Positions 16,155 through 23,900 of a DNA stretch of 46,545 bases are shown here, in pieces. Numbering within the stretch: position 1 is the first letter of the stretch; every line of letters starts with the position of its first letter. Below the pieces are notes generated by a model. That model was not told where the DNA came from, searched no databases, and was given only the letters and a program-made list of their open reading frames with translations. Source of the stretch: Streptosporangiaceae bacterium (GTDB lineage: Bacteria > Actinomycetota > Actinomycetes > Streptosporangiales > Streptosporangiaceae); NCBI GenBank assembly GCA_025934635.1, contig JAICWX010000025.1, forward strand, positions 1 to 46,545, read 5' to 3'. Both the position numbers and the translations under genes were made by a program.

Positions 16155-17557
16155 TGGAGACTCCGGACGCGCGGCGCGCGGAGCTGACCCGGCTGGTCAT
16201 GGCGGCCCAGCCGACGCCGTTCTGGCTGGACCGGCCCGACGCGCCGGCGCCGCGCGAGCCGCTGCGCGGCGAGGTGAGCTGTGACCTGGCCGTGGTCGGC
16301 GGCGGGTTCGGCGGCCTGTGGGCCGCGCTGCTGGCCAAGGAGGCCAACCCCGGCCGGTCCGTGGTGCTCATCGAGGGCAACCGGATCGGCTGGGCGGCCA
16401 GCGGGCGCAACGGCGGCTTCTGCGACGCCAGCCTGACCCACGGCGCGGCCAACGGCCTCGAGCGGTTCCCGGCCGAGTTCGACACGCTGCAGCGCCTCGG
16501 GGCGGAGAACCTCGACGCCATCGAGGCCGCGACGAGCCGGTACGGCATCGACTGCGAGTTCGAGCGGACCGGCTCCATCAGCGTGGCCACCGAGCAGTAC
16601 CAGGTCGAGGAGCTGCGCGCCGCCGACGGCGCGGACGGGGCGAAGTTCCTGGACGCCGAGGCGGTCCGGGCCGAGGTGAACTCCCCCACCTACCTGGCGG
16701 GCAGCTGGGATGCCGCCGGCACGGCCATGATCCACCCGGCCCGGCTCGCCTGGGGGCTGGCCGCGGCCTGTGAGGGGGCCGGGGTCCGGATCGCCGAGCG
16801 CACGCCGGCCACCGGCCTGGCCAGCGACGCCGACGGCGTGACGTTGCGGACCCGGCGCGGCGTGCTGCGGGCCAGGCGCGCGGTGCTCGCCACCAACGCA
16901 TTCCCGTCGCTGGTCAAGCGGCTGCGGCCGTATACCGTGCCGGTCTACGACTACGTGCTGGTGACCGAGCCGCTCAGCCCGGCGCAGCTCGCCTCGGTCG
17001 GCTGGCGGAACCGGCCGGGCGTGTCGGACTCGGGCAACCAGTTCCACTACTACCGGCTGACGGCGGACAACCGGATCCTGTGGGGCGGGTACGACGCCGT
17101 GTACCACTTCGGCCGCGTCATGCGCGCCTCCTACGACCAGCGGCCGGCCACCTTCGCCCGGCTGGCGGAGCATTTCTTCACCACGTTCCCGCAGCTGGAG
17201 GGCATCGGCTTCAGCCACCGCTGGGGCGGCGCCATCGACACCTGCAGCCGGTTCTGCGCGTTCTACGGCACCGCTCACCGCGGCCGCGTCGCCTACGCCC
17301 TCGGCTACACCGGCCTCGGCGTGGGGGCGACCAGGTTCGGCGCCCGGGTCATGCTCGACCTGCTCAGCGGCGAGCGGACGGAGCTGACCGAGCTGGAGAT
17401 GGTGCGGAGCAAGCCGGTGCCGTTCCCGCCCGAGCCGCTCGCCTACCTGGGCGTGCAGGCCACCCGCTGGTCCCTGGACCGGGCCGACCAGCGGTCCGGC
17501 CGCCGGAACCTGTGGCTGCGCGCCCTGGACGCGGCCGGCCTGGGGTACGACTCATGA
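16154..17557 (+). CDS. FAD-dependent amine oxidase, DAO family (gamma-glutamylputrescine oxidase-like)
   Basis: This 467-residue flavoenzyme has the dinucleotide-binding fingerprint DLAVVGGGFGGLWAALLAKEA followed by VLIEGNRIGWAASGRNGGF, the arrangement seen in DadA/PuuB-type oxidases that deaminate amino acids or N-acylated polyamines. The C-terminal FAD contact YALGYTGLGVGATRFGARV is also present. The ATG at 16154 overlaps the aminotransferase stop by one base; the longer open frame upstream is shadow. With the aminotransferase it could turn a diamine into an amino acid and then a semialdehyde. The substrate is not resolved by sequence. Confidence 0.85.
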   Translation: METPDARRAELTRLVMAAQPTPFWLDRPDAPAPREPLRGEVSCDLAVVGGGFGGLWAALLAKEANPGRSVVLIEGNRIGWAASGRNGGFCDASLTHGAANGLERFPAEFDTLQRLGAENLDAIEAATSRYGIDCEFERTGSISVATEQYQVEELRAADGADGAKFLDAEAVRAEVNSPTYLAGSWDAAGTAMIHPARLAWGLAAACEGAGVRIAERTPATGLASDADGVTLRTRRGVLRARRAVLATNAFPSLVKRLRPYTVPVYDYVLVTEPLSPAQLASVGWRNRPGVSDSGNQFHYYRLTADNRILWGGYDAVYHFGRVMRASYDQRPATFARLAEHFFTTFPQLEGIGFSHRWGGAIDTCSRFCAFYGTAHRGRVAYALGYTGLGVGATRFGARVMLDLLSGERTELTELEMVRSKPVPFPPEPLAYLGVQATRWSLDRADQRSGRRNLWLRALDAAGLGYDS

Positions 17558-17578
17558 CCTGTCCGGCGCGGTCGTGAC

Positions 17579-17618
17579 GTGTTCGGTTCGGTAGCGGCGT
17601 GTTCGGTTCGGTAGCGGC
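17579..17618 (+). repeat. 20-bp perfect tandem duplication
   Basis: GTGTTCGGTTCGGTAGCGGC is repeated twice without a gap. The second unit supplies the GTG start used for the SRPBCC gene. Because 20 is not a multiple of three, the duplication shifts any frame read through it. Confidence 0.9.
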
Positions 17619-18144
17619 GGGAGCGGCGGAGCGCCGGGCGGCCCGCCCGGGCGACGACCTCATCGCCCGGCCCGACGTCGTGATGGACCGCGCGTTCACC
17701 GTGGCCGCGCCGCCCGCCGCGGTGTGGCCGTGGCTGGTGCAGCTGGGCAAGAAACGGGCCGGCTGGTACCTGCCGGCGGCGATCGAGCGCTTCGTGCCGC
17801 CGGGGCGCCGCGCGGCGCGCGGCATCCAGCCGGCCTGGCAGCAGCTCGGGCCCGGGGACGTGATCCCCGACTACGGCGGCCGGGACGAGACCTTCGAAGT
17901 GGTGGCCATCGAGCCGGAATCCGCCCTTGTCTACCGGTCGGTCCGGGGGCGGATGAACGTGACCTGGGCGATCACGCTGCTCCCGGTCGCCGGGGGCTCG
18001 CATACCCGCGTGCACCTGCGGCTCCGGCTCGGGCCGGTGCGGCGCAAGTGGCTGGCCCGGACGGGGGGCGAGTTCATTGACGCGCTGACCATCGCCGGGA
18101 TGGCGGCGGGGCTGCGAGAGCGGCTGACGGACCAGCCGCTATGA
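17599..18144 (+). CDS. SRPBCC (START-like) ligand-binding domain protein
   Basis: This 181-residue protein has a helix-grip fold and no signal peptide. DVVMDRAFTVAAPPAAVWPWLVQLGKKRAGWYLP opens the SRPBCC domain, and the sheet continues through FEVVAIEPESALVYRS and WAITLLPVAGGSHTRVHLRLRL to a closing helix (FIDALTIAGMAAGLRERL). Such proteins bind hydrophobic ligands; no ligand can be named. It has a GTG start at 17599 inside the second unit of a 20-bp tandem repeat; homology appears to begin at RPGDDLIARP, so a few residues at the start are uncertain. The stop overlaps the convergent membrane gene by 6 nt. A 30-codon copy of its 3' end is found at 33968-34057. Confidence 0.75.
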   Translation: MFGSVAAGAAERRAARPGDDLIARPDVVMDRAFTVAAPPAAVWPWLVQLGKKRAGWYLPAAIERFVPPGRRAARGIQPAWQQLGPGDVIPDYGGRDETFEVVAIEPESALVYRSVRGRMNVTWAITLLPVAGGSHTRVHLRLRLGPVRRKWLARTGGEFIDALTIAGMAAGLRERLTDQPL

Positions 18145-19401
18145 GGATGCCTGCGGGCTGAGCAGGCCGAGCAGGCTTGGCGCGGTGAACTCGATCCGGA
18201 GCACGGCCCGGTCGTCCGCCAGTACCTCGGTCGCCATGCTGGCCGGGCGCAACATGACGGTCAGCGTGTTCAGGTTGACGCGAACGGCCCGGACGTACGC
18301 GGCCGGGGATAGCCGGCCGCTGCGGTCACGTTCCGCAAGGTCGGCGTAGCGGAGGGGAACACCGGGGCCCGCGCCGGGACCGGGGTTGCCGAATCGCACG
18401 ATGTCAATCGGCTGGCGGCCGGCCAGTGCGGCCAGTGCCAGCAGCAGCCGCGAGTCAACTTCGCCCGCGGTCAGCTGCCCGCTGGCCTGCGGGGTCACCG
18501 AGATCTGGGTGTCGTTGAGCAGCGCGGCGCCTGCCGTCTTCCGGTCAGCCAGGTCGGCGCTGAGCCTGGCCTGGTACGCGGCAGCTCCGGTAGCGGCGAT
18601 CACCCGGACGGTGACGAGGGCCGCCCCGGACCCGAAAGACGCGAGGATGGCCGGCGCCCACGCGGTAGCGAGGCTGCTGCCGAACAGGCTCAGGACGGCC
18701 GGCGTCTCGACTACCACGGCGGAGCCGGTCGGCACCGCCGAGGTCGACTCGAGCACGAGCATCTCGCCCGGGGGGAAACCGCGCGCCCTGAGCGCCGCGC
18801 ACATCACCGGGTCACAGGAGACCTTGACGTCCCGGCTAACCTGCCGGGCCACCCAGGAAGCGGCCGCCCCCCGGGCCGCCGCCTGCGCGCGGCGGGTGGC
18901 GGCGTCGGCTGGGCCGCCCGCCGCCGGGTGGCCGAAATACCTGACCGCCGTCACCGCCAGCACCCCGATGACCAGGACCGCGGCCACGAGACGGGCCGCC
19001 CGCCGGGCCCCGGGCCGCCCTGGACCTCCTGCGGAGGAAGCGGCGACGGGAAGGCTGCCGCCGGCCGACGGCTTAATCTCGGGCCGGGGCTTGATCTCGG
19101 GCCGGGGCTTGACCTCGGGCCGGGGCTTGACCTCGGGCCATGAAGTGGTCTCGGACGGCGGCTTGGCCGTGGGGCCGAGCCACTGGGTGACCTCATCCTC
19201 GGCGGGAGGGCCGGCCTCCGGGGCCTCGCCGGACCCGGTGGCCGCGGCTCCAGAGCGCTCGGCGGCAACCGCTGCCCGTATCCGCTCCCGTAGCTCCTCG
19301 GAGAGAACCGGAGAGGGCGACTGCGCCCGGGCAGGCGGGCCGGGCCGGGCCGCCCCCCGGGCGCGCTGCGGCAATTCCCTGCCAGCGTCCTCATCCGCCA
19401 T
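18139..19401 (-). CDS. Single-pass membrane protein of unknown function, copy 1 (island left flank)
   Basis: The protein has 420 residues: a cytoplasmic Pro/Arg/Glu-rich region of about 130 residues, one membrane helix (LVAAVLVIGVLAVTAVRYF), and an extracytoplasmic domain of about 260 residues. The cytoplasmic part contains the short motif EDEVTQWLG, also present in copy 2 as EDDVTEWFG, and a hexapeptide repeat RPE(V/I)KP. The outer domain has a conserved close Cys pair (VSCDPVMCAALRARGFP) that probably forms a disulfide, then VVVETPAVLSLFGSSLATAWAPAILASFGSG. I do not recognise the family. The ATG at 19401 (MADEDAG) is chosen to match copy 2; the frame is open to 19467. Its position beside the polysaccharide genes suggests a role there, but nothing in the sequence proves it. 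Confidence 0.8.
   Translation of the reverse strand: MADEDAGRELPQRARGAARPGPPARAQSPSPVLSEELRERIRAAVAAERSGAAATGSGEAPEAGPPAEDEVTQWLGPTAKPPSETTSWPEVKPRPEVKPRPEIKPRPEIKPSAGGSLPVAASSAGGPGRPGARRAARLVAAVLVIGVLAVTAVRYFGHPAAGGPADAATRRAQAAARGAAASWVARQVSRDVKVSCDPVMCAALRARGFPPGEMLVLESTSAVPTGSAVVVETPAVLSLFGSSLATAWAPAILASFGSGAALVTVRVIAATGAAAYQARLSADLADRKTAGAALLNDTQISVTPQASGQLTAGEVDSRLLLALAALAGRQPIDIVRFGNPGPGAGPGVPLRYADLAERDRSGRLSPAAYVRAVRVNLNTLTVMLRPASMATEVLADDRAVLRIEFTAPSLLGLLSPQASS
19071..19140 (-). repeat. 18-bp tandem repeat, about four units
   Basis: Units of consensus GCTTGACCTCGGGCCGGG start at 19071, 19089, 19107 and 19125 (the last partial). They encode the hexapeptide RPE(V/I)KP in the cytoplasmic part of the membrane protein. 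The paralogue at 33987-35144 lacks them, so they expanded after duplication. Confidence 0.9.
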
Positions 19402-19755
19402 GCCGATCAACCCCCAATGCGGTACCCATATAGGGCGATACGACCGCACGGGTATAGCGCAGCACAAGACAGACGGCTATTCAAGCAGGTGAATGAAACG
19501 TGATAGGAATACGCCGCTTCTGTCGTACCACGACACCTCCCGGAGTCACACCGCCACGCGAAGCGGGTACTTTCTTTCACCAAATTTGCGGATTACACCT
19601 CATGGCCGGGAACCGGAAGTTACCGTCTGGTTTGCGGTGTCCTAAATTTCGTACAGAAGCGCTGCGTAAGGTGACACCTTCAGCACGGTAGGTCAGCTGC
19701 CGGGGGGCGGATTCCACGCACCCCCGTATGCCTTGATTTCAGGCAGGTGCCACCC
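19402..19755. promoter_or_regulatory. 354-bp divergent intergenic region at the left end of the polysaccharide locus
   Basis: This is the longest stretch without a gene in the window and is visibly less GC-rich than its surroundings, with AT-rich patches at 19565-19600 and 19640-19665. It separates the leftward membrane gene from the rightward polysaccharide operon, so it should hold both promoters. On the left it contains a 40-bp block conserved upstream of the paralogous membrane gene. An interrupted inverted repeat GGTGTC...GACACC spans roughly 19635-19678. No coding ORF with good codon use was found. A GGCAGG ribosome site lies 8 nt before the ATG at 19756. Confidence 0.6.
19450..19489 (-). 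promoter_or_regulatory. Conserved upstream block of membrane-protein gene, copy 1
   Basis: GGGTATAGCGCAGCACA (19450-19466) and TTCAAGCAGG (19480-19489) recur with identical spacing at 35195-35234, upstream of the paralogue. Read on the - strand this gives TTGAA and, 22 nt on, TATACC, the latter a plausible -10 hexamer. A promoter or operator kept after duplication is the likely explanation. Confidence 0.6.
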
Positions 19756-21375
19756 ATGGATCCAGGCCCGGCGATCCAGCCGTCGGCAACGCCGTCGGCC
19801 TTGGCCCCGCAGGCCGCGGCGCAGACGGCCGCAGGCACCCACTCCGCGCCCCGGCGGACGGCCAGGCTGCGGGCGCCGGGCAACTGGCCGCTGCTCGCGG
19901 TGCTCGCCGTCCAGGCTGCTCTCTCGCTCCGGCTGACCGGGGCGGACACGGCGTTCCAGGATGAGGCGCTCTACCTGTGGGCCGGCCATCTGGAATGGGC
20001 CTGGCTGCTGCACGGCACCCCGGTGCCGCAGTTCCCCACGTACTTCTCCGGGGCGCCCGTCATCTACCCGCCGCTAGCCGCGCTGGCCGACAGCGCCGGG
20101 GGCCTGGCTGCGGCCCGCATCCTGTCCCTCGTCTTCATGCTCGGCGCCACCGCGCTGCTGTGGGCCACCGCCCGCCTGCTGTCCGGCCGCCGGGCCGCGT
20201 TCTTCGCGGCAGCGCTGTTCGCCGTGCTCGGGCCGACGCTGCACCTGGGCTCGTTCGCCACTTACGACGCCATGTCGCTGTTCGGCGTCGCGCTGGCCTG
20301 CTGGCTCGTCGTCCGGGCCGGGAACCGGGCGGATGCGACCGGCTGGATGATTGCCGCCGGGGCCGCGCTGGCGCTGGCGAACGCGACCTCCTACCCGTCG
20401 GCCCTGTTCGACCCGGTAGTGCTGGCGCTCGCCCTGCTCGCCGCGTTGCCCACGCCGGGCGGCAAGCCGGCCGTGGCGCGCGCGCTGACCCTGCTGACCG
20501 TCCTGGCCTTCCTGATCACGCTGGCCCTGCTGATCGGCGGCAGCCGCTACCTGCACGGGATCGACATCACCACGCTGGAGCGGGCACCAGGCACCGACGC
20601 GCCGATGACGGTCCTCGCGCACTTCGGCTCGTGGACCGGCGTCATCCTGATCGCCGCCGTGGCCGGCGCGATCATCGCCTGGGTCAGCCACGCCGGCCGC
20701 AGCCAGGCGTGGCGGCTGACCCTGCTGGCCGGGGCGGCACTGCTCGTGCCGGCCGAGCAGGCCAGCTTGTACACCACCGCCTCGCTCAATAAGCACGGGG
20801 CCATGGGCGCCTGGTTCGCGGCCGTGGCCGCGGGTTACGCGGTGGACCGGCTTATCGCCGCCGCGGCCGCGGGAACCGCGCGCACCGTCACCTGCGCCGC
20901 CTGCGTGGTCGCGCTCTCCTACCCGGCCACCGTGGGCGCCGCCCAGTCGTGGACGTTCGCCACCAGCTGGCCGTCGTCCTCCGCCTTCGTCGCTATCCTG
21001 CGGCCGCTGGCGGACGGCAGCAGCGGCCGCCTGCTGGTCGAGGACCCGTCGCTGGCCGAGTACTACCTGCCGTCCGGCAGCCAGTGGCAGCGCTGGTCGA
21101 GCACCCGGAACATCGTCCTGCCCTCCGGTGCCCCCACCGGCGGCCCGAGCGTCAAGGCCGGGGTTGTCGGGGACGGCAACGCGGGCACCTACGCGATGTA
21201 CATCGCCCAGGGCTACTTCTCGCTGGTGGCGCTGAACTTCACCGACACCAAGCCGCTCGACCAGAGCATCGCGGCGGACCTGCGGCGCAATCCCCGGTAT
21301 CACATCATCGACGTCATCCCCTACGGCCCCGCCCCAGGTACCTACGTGATCTGGCGATACGAGCCGCCGTCGTGA
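19756..21375 (+). CDS. GT39/PMT-like integral membrane glycosyltransferase, module 1
   Basis: This protein of about 539 residues starts with a Pro/Ala-rich cytoplasmic N-terminus (about 45 residues), then roughly 11-12 hydrophobic helices. The first loop carries DTAFQDEALYLWAGHLEW, matching the acidic DE motif of GT-C lipid-linked-sugar transferases (PMT_2/ArnT type), followed by FSGAPVIYPPLAA. GT-C enzymes take sugar from a polyprenyl phosphate on the outer membrane face. The C-terminal soluble part (ILRPLADGSSGRLLVEDPSLAEYYLP) is typical of actinobacterial members. ATG 19756 is preferred over GTG 19747 because GGCAGG lies 8 nt before it. The next gene begins in a GTGA overlap. It is a paralogue of 23901-25460; the exact sugar is unknown. 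Confidence 0.82.
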   Translation: MDPGPAIQPSATPSALAPQAAAQTAAGTHSAPRRTARLRAPGNWPLLAVLAVQAALSLRLTGADTAFQDEALYLWAGHLEWAWLLHGTPVPQFPTYFSGAPVIYPPLAALADSAGGLAAARILSLVFMLGATALLWATARLLSGRRAAFFAAALFAVLGPTLHLGSFATYDAMSLFGVALACWLVVRAGNRADATGWMIAAGAALALANATSYPSALFDPVVLALALLAALPTPGGKPAVARALTLLTVLAFLITLALLIGGSRYLHGIDITTLERAPGTDAPMTVLAHFGSWTGVILIAAVAGAIIAWVSHAGRSQAWRLTLLAGAALLVPAEQASLYTTASLNKHGAMGAWFAAVAAGYAVDRLIAAAAAGTARTVTCAACVVALSYPATVGAAQSWTFATSWPSSSAFVAILRPLADGSSGRLLVEDPSLAEYYLPSGSQWQRWSSTRNIVLPSGAPTGGPSVKAGVVGDGNAGTYAMYIAQGYFSLVALNFTDTKPLDQSIAADLRRNPRYHIIDVIPYGPAPGTYVIWRYEPPS

Positions 21376-22934
21376 CCGGCCGGGCCGCCAGCACCGGCAC
21401 CATAGCCCGGCCGGCCGCGGCCGGCCGGGGCGAGCTGCTGCCTCCTCGCCCGCCCGACGACGACGAGAAGTACCTCTACGTCCAGCGGAACCTGTCCTAC
21501 CTGACCACCGTGATCCTGATCGGCTCGGTATGCCTCGTCGCCAGCCAGCTCAGGCTGGAGACCGCGGACCTGACGCTCTCGCCGCTCCTGCTGTTCACCG
21601 TGACGTACGTGGTGTACCAGGCCATCAGCCTGCCGGTGAACTTCGCAGGGGCCGGGTTCGACCTAGCCGCGCACCAGGCCCTGGTGACGGCGTGGCACCC
21701 GCCCGCCTACCCGGACGTGGATATCTACCTGCCCGTCTGCGGCGAGCCGGTCGAGTTGCTGCGCAACACCTGGATTGCGGTGTCCGCGCTCATCGAGGCC
21801 TACCAGGGCCGCGCGCGCGGCTACGTCCTCGACGACGGGCCCGACGAGCAGGCCCGCTCGATGGCCGGCTCGTTCGGCTTCCGGTACCTCCGCCGGCCCG
21901 ACCGGCCGGCCGGCAAAAAAGCCGGCAACCTGCGCTACGCCTTCGCCCAGACCTCGGCCGAGTACCTGGTCATCCTGGACGCCGACTTCGCGCCGCGGCC
22001 GGATTTCCTCGCCGAGACCCTGCCGTACCTGGATGATCCGGCGATCGCGATCGTACAGACGCCGCAGTATTTCCGGACCAGCCCGGCACAGACCTGGATC
22101 GAGCGCGCGGCCGGCCCGATCCAGGAGGTGTTCTACCGGACCGTCCAGGTGGCCAGGCAGCGGCTGGACGCGGCCGTGTGCTGCGGGACCTCGGCGGTGT
22201 ACCGGCGGGCCGCGCTCGCGCCGCAGGGCGGCCCGACGCTCATCCCGTACGCCGAGGACGTGCACACCGGCCTGGACGTGCGCCGGGCCGGGTGGTCCAT
22301 GACCTACCTGCCGATCCTGCTGTCCACCGGGATCTGCCCGGACAACCTGGACGCGTTCGTCCGGCAGCAGTACCGGTGGTGCTCAGGGAACGTGGGCATC
22401 GTGTTCTCCCGCCGGCTGTGGTCGATACCGATGCGGCTGCCCGCCCGGCTGGCTTACGTCTCCGGGTTCTTCTATTACGCCTACACCGCGCTGATCACCT
22501 TCTTCGGGCCGCTCATCCCCGTCATCATGCTGGCCTTCCTGCCCGGCCAGGTCAGGCTGAGGAACTTCGTCATCCTGCTCCCGGCCATGCTGACCGGGTT
22601 CGTGCTCTACCCGCTATGGCACCGGTCCCGCTTCGGCCCGGGGATCTGGCCGCTCGGCATCGCCCGCGGCTGGGCACACGTGTTCGCCATCTGGGACGGC
22701 GCCTGGGGCCGGTCGATGAGCTGGCATCCGACCAGGACGCCGGGCAGTTCGCTGCGGCGGTTCCGGATCGGCATCAGGTGGTGGAGCGGCAGCGTGGCCG
22801 TGCTCTGGCTGGCGCTGGCCCTGTGGCGGACCGCGGCCCTCGGTTCCCCGCAGTTCGCGGTCCTGCTGCTCTTCGGCCTGCTCAACCTGGCCATGGTGGC
22901 CCGCGTGATCTTTCCTGGAGGCCAGGCCGCATGA
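21372..22934 (+). CDS. BcsA-like processive GT2 synthase, module 1
   Basis: This 520-residue membrane glycosyltransferase would polymerise a beta-linked glycan and pass it through the membrane. All processive GT2 motifs are visible: DDG (154-156), KKAGNLRYA (182-190), DAD (203-205), YAED as the TED equivalent (293-296), and QQYRW (332-336). Two helices precede the catalytic domain and about five follow it. No PilZ domain and no BcsB partner are seen, so it is cellulose-synthase-like rather than a bacterial Bcs complex. The start is GTG at 21372, overlapping the upstream stop by 4 nt; the frame extends further upstream only as shadow. The donor is likely a UDP- or GDP-hexose; GH26 neighbours hint at a mannan- or glucomannan-like polymer, which is inference. 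Confidence 0.9.
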   Translation: MTGRAASTGTIARPAAAGRGELLPPRPPDDDEKYLYVQRNLSYLTTVILIGSVCLVASQLRLETADLTLSPLLLFTVTYVVYQAISLPVNFAGAGFDLAAHQALVTAWHPPAYPDVDIYLPVCGEPVELLRNTWIAVSALIEAYQGRARGYVLDDGPDEQARSMAGSFGFRYLRRPDRPAGKKAGNLRYAFAQTSAEYLVILDADFAPRPDFLAETLPYLDDPAIAIVQTPQYFRTSPAQTWIERAAGPIQEVFYRTVQVARQRLDAAVCCGTSAVYRRAALAPQGGPTLIPYAEDVHTGLDVRRAGWSMTYLPILLSTGICPDNLDAFVRQQYRWCSGNVGIVFSRRLWSIPMRLPARLAYVSGFFYYAYTALITFFGPLIPVIMLAFLPGQVRLRNFVILLPAMLTGFVLYPLWHRSRFGPGIWPLGIARGWAHVFAIWDGAWGRSMSWHPTRTPGSSLRRFRIGIRWWSGSVAVLWLALALWRTAALGSPQFAVLLLFGLLNLAMVARVIFPGGQAA

Positions 22935-23887
22935 AATCCAGGCTGGTGATGTTCGTGGCCATCGCCCTGGCCGCCGCCGCCCTCGGCGCAGCGGCCGGCC
23001 GCCTGATCGGGCTGGCGCCTGGCAGCCCGCCGACGGTACACGCGACCCTGTCCCCCGAACTGGCCTCCTACCTGGGGGCCTTCGAGCCGGGGGCGCCGCC
23101 CGGCTACGCCCCGGCGGCGGCCTTCGCGAAGGCGGCGGGCCGGCAGCCGAACCTGCTCGGTTACTACAGCGGCTGGGCTCAGCCGTTCGACATGGCGTTC
23201 GCGCGGATGATGCGCACGCACGGAGTCGTTCCGTTCGTGCAGATCGACCCGACCGACGCCTCGGTCGCGGCTATCGCGGCCGGCACCTACGACGAGTACC
23301 TGCGCGCCTACGCCGGCCGCGTCCGTGACTTCGGGCATGCCGTGGTCATCGGGTTCGGGCACGAGATGAACGCTCCGTGGTACTCGTGGGGTTACGGTCG
23401 CACCCCGCCCGGCACCTTCGTGGCTGCGTGGCGGCACATCGTGACGCTGTTCCGCGACGAGGGCGCCCAGAACGTCACCTGGCTGTGGACGCTCCAGGCA
23501 GCCGAGCCCGGCACCGGTCCTATCCAGGACTGGTGGCCGGGCGCCCGGTACGTCACGTGGGTCGGCATCGACGGGTACTACTACCGTCCCAGCGACAGGT
23601 TCGCCACCGTCTTCGGCAAGACCATCGATCAGGTCCGGGCCTTCACCGGCAAGCCGGTGCTGCTGTCGGAGACCGCGGTGGGCCCGCGGGCCGGCCAGTT
23701 CGCCGAGATCCAGGACCTGTTCCACGGCATGGCCACATACAAGACGCTGGGCCTGGTCTGGTTCGACAAGCCCCAGCACGACGGCATCTATCACCAGGAC
23801 TGGCGGATCGAGGACAACGTGCAGGCCGAGATCTCCTTCCGGCTGGGCGTGCGCGACGAGCTCGCTCCGTACCGGGCCGGCAGTTAG
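22931..23887 (+). CDS. Exported GH26-like glycosidase, paralogue 1
   Basis: This 318-residue protein has an N-terminal signal anchor (residues 5-25) and a (beta/alpha)8-type domain. The two catalytic Glu expected for clan GH-A family 26 are present: acid/base Glu145 in GFGHEMNAPWYSWGY and nucleophile Glu247 in KPVLLSETAVG. The repeated family frame is SYLGAFEPG, YYSGW, TFVAAWRHIVTLFR, NVTWLWT, WWPGARYVTWVGIDGYYY and GLVWFD. GH26 enzymes are mostly beta-mannanases, with some beta-1,3-xylanases and mixed-linkage glucanases. It starts in an ATGA overlap with the synthase, so synthase and hydrolase are coupled, which suggests trimming or release of the polymer as it leaves the cell. Paralogues are at 27036, 28069, 29043 (complement) and 33014. 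Confidence 0.85.
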   Translation: MKSRLVMFVAIALAAAALGAAAGRLIGLAPGSPPTVHATLSPELASYLGAFEPGAPPGYAPAAAFAKAAGRQPNLLGYYSGWAQPFDMAFARMMRTHGVVPFVQIDPTDASVAAIAAGTYDEYLRAYAGRVRDFGHAVVIGFGHEMNAPWYSWGYGRTPPGTFVAAWRHIVTLFRDEGAQNVTWLWTLQAAEPGTGPIQDWWPGARYVTWVGIDGYYYRPSDRFATVFGKTIDQVRAFTGKPVLLSETAVGPRAGQFAEIQDLFHGMATYKTLGLVWFDKPQHDGIYHQDWRIEDNVQAEISFRLGVRDELAPYRAGS

Positions 23888-23900
23888 GCGCGGCACGACC

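Noticed and set aside
19600..19640. ECF-sigma type promoter (GGAAC with a downstream GTC or CGTT)
   Set aside because: GGAAC occurs, but no matching -10 at a fitting distance could be found.
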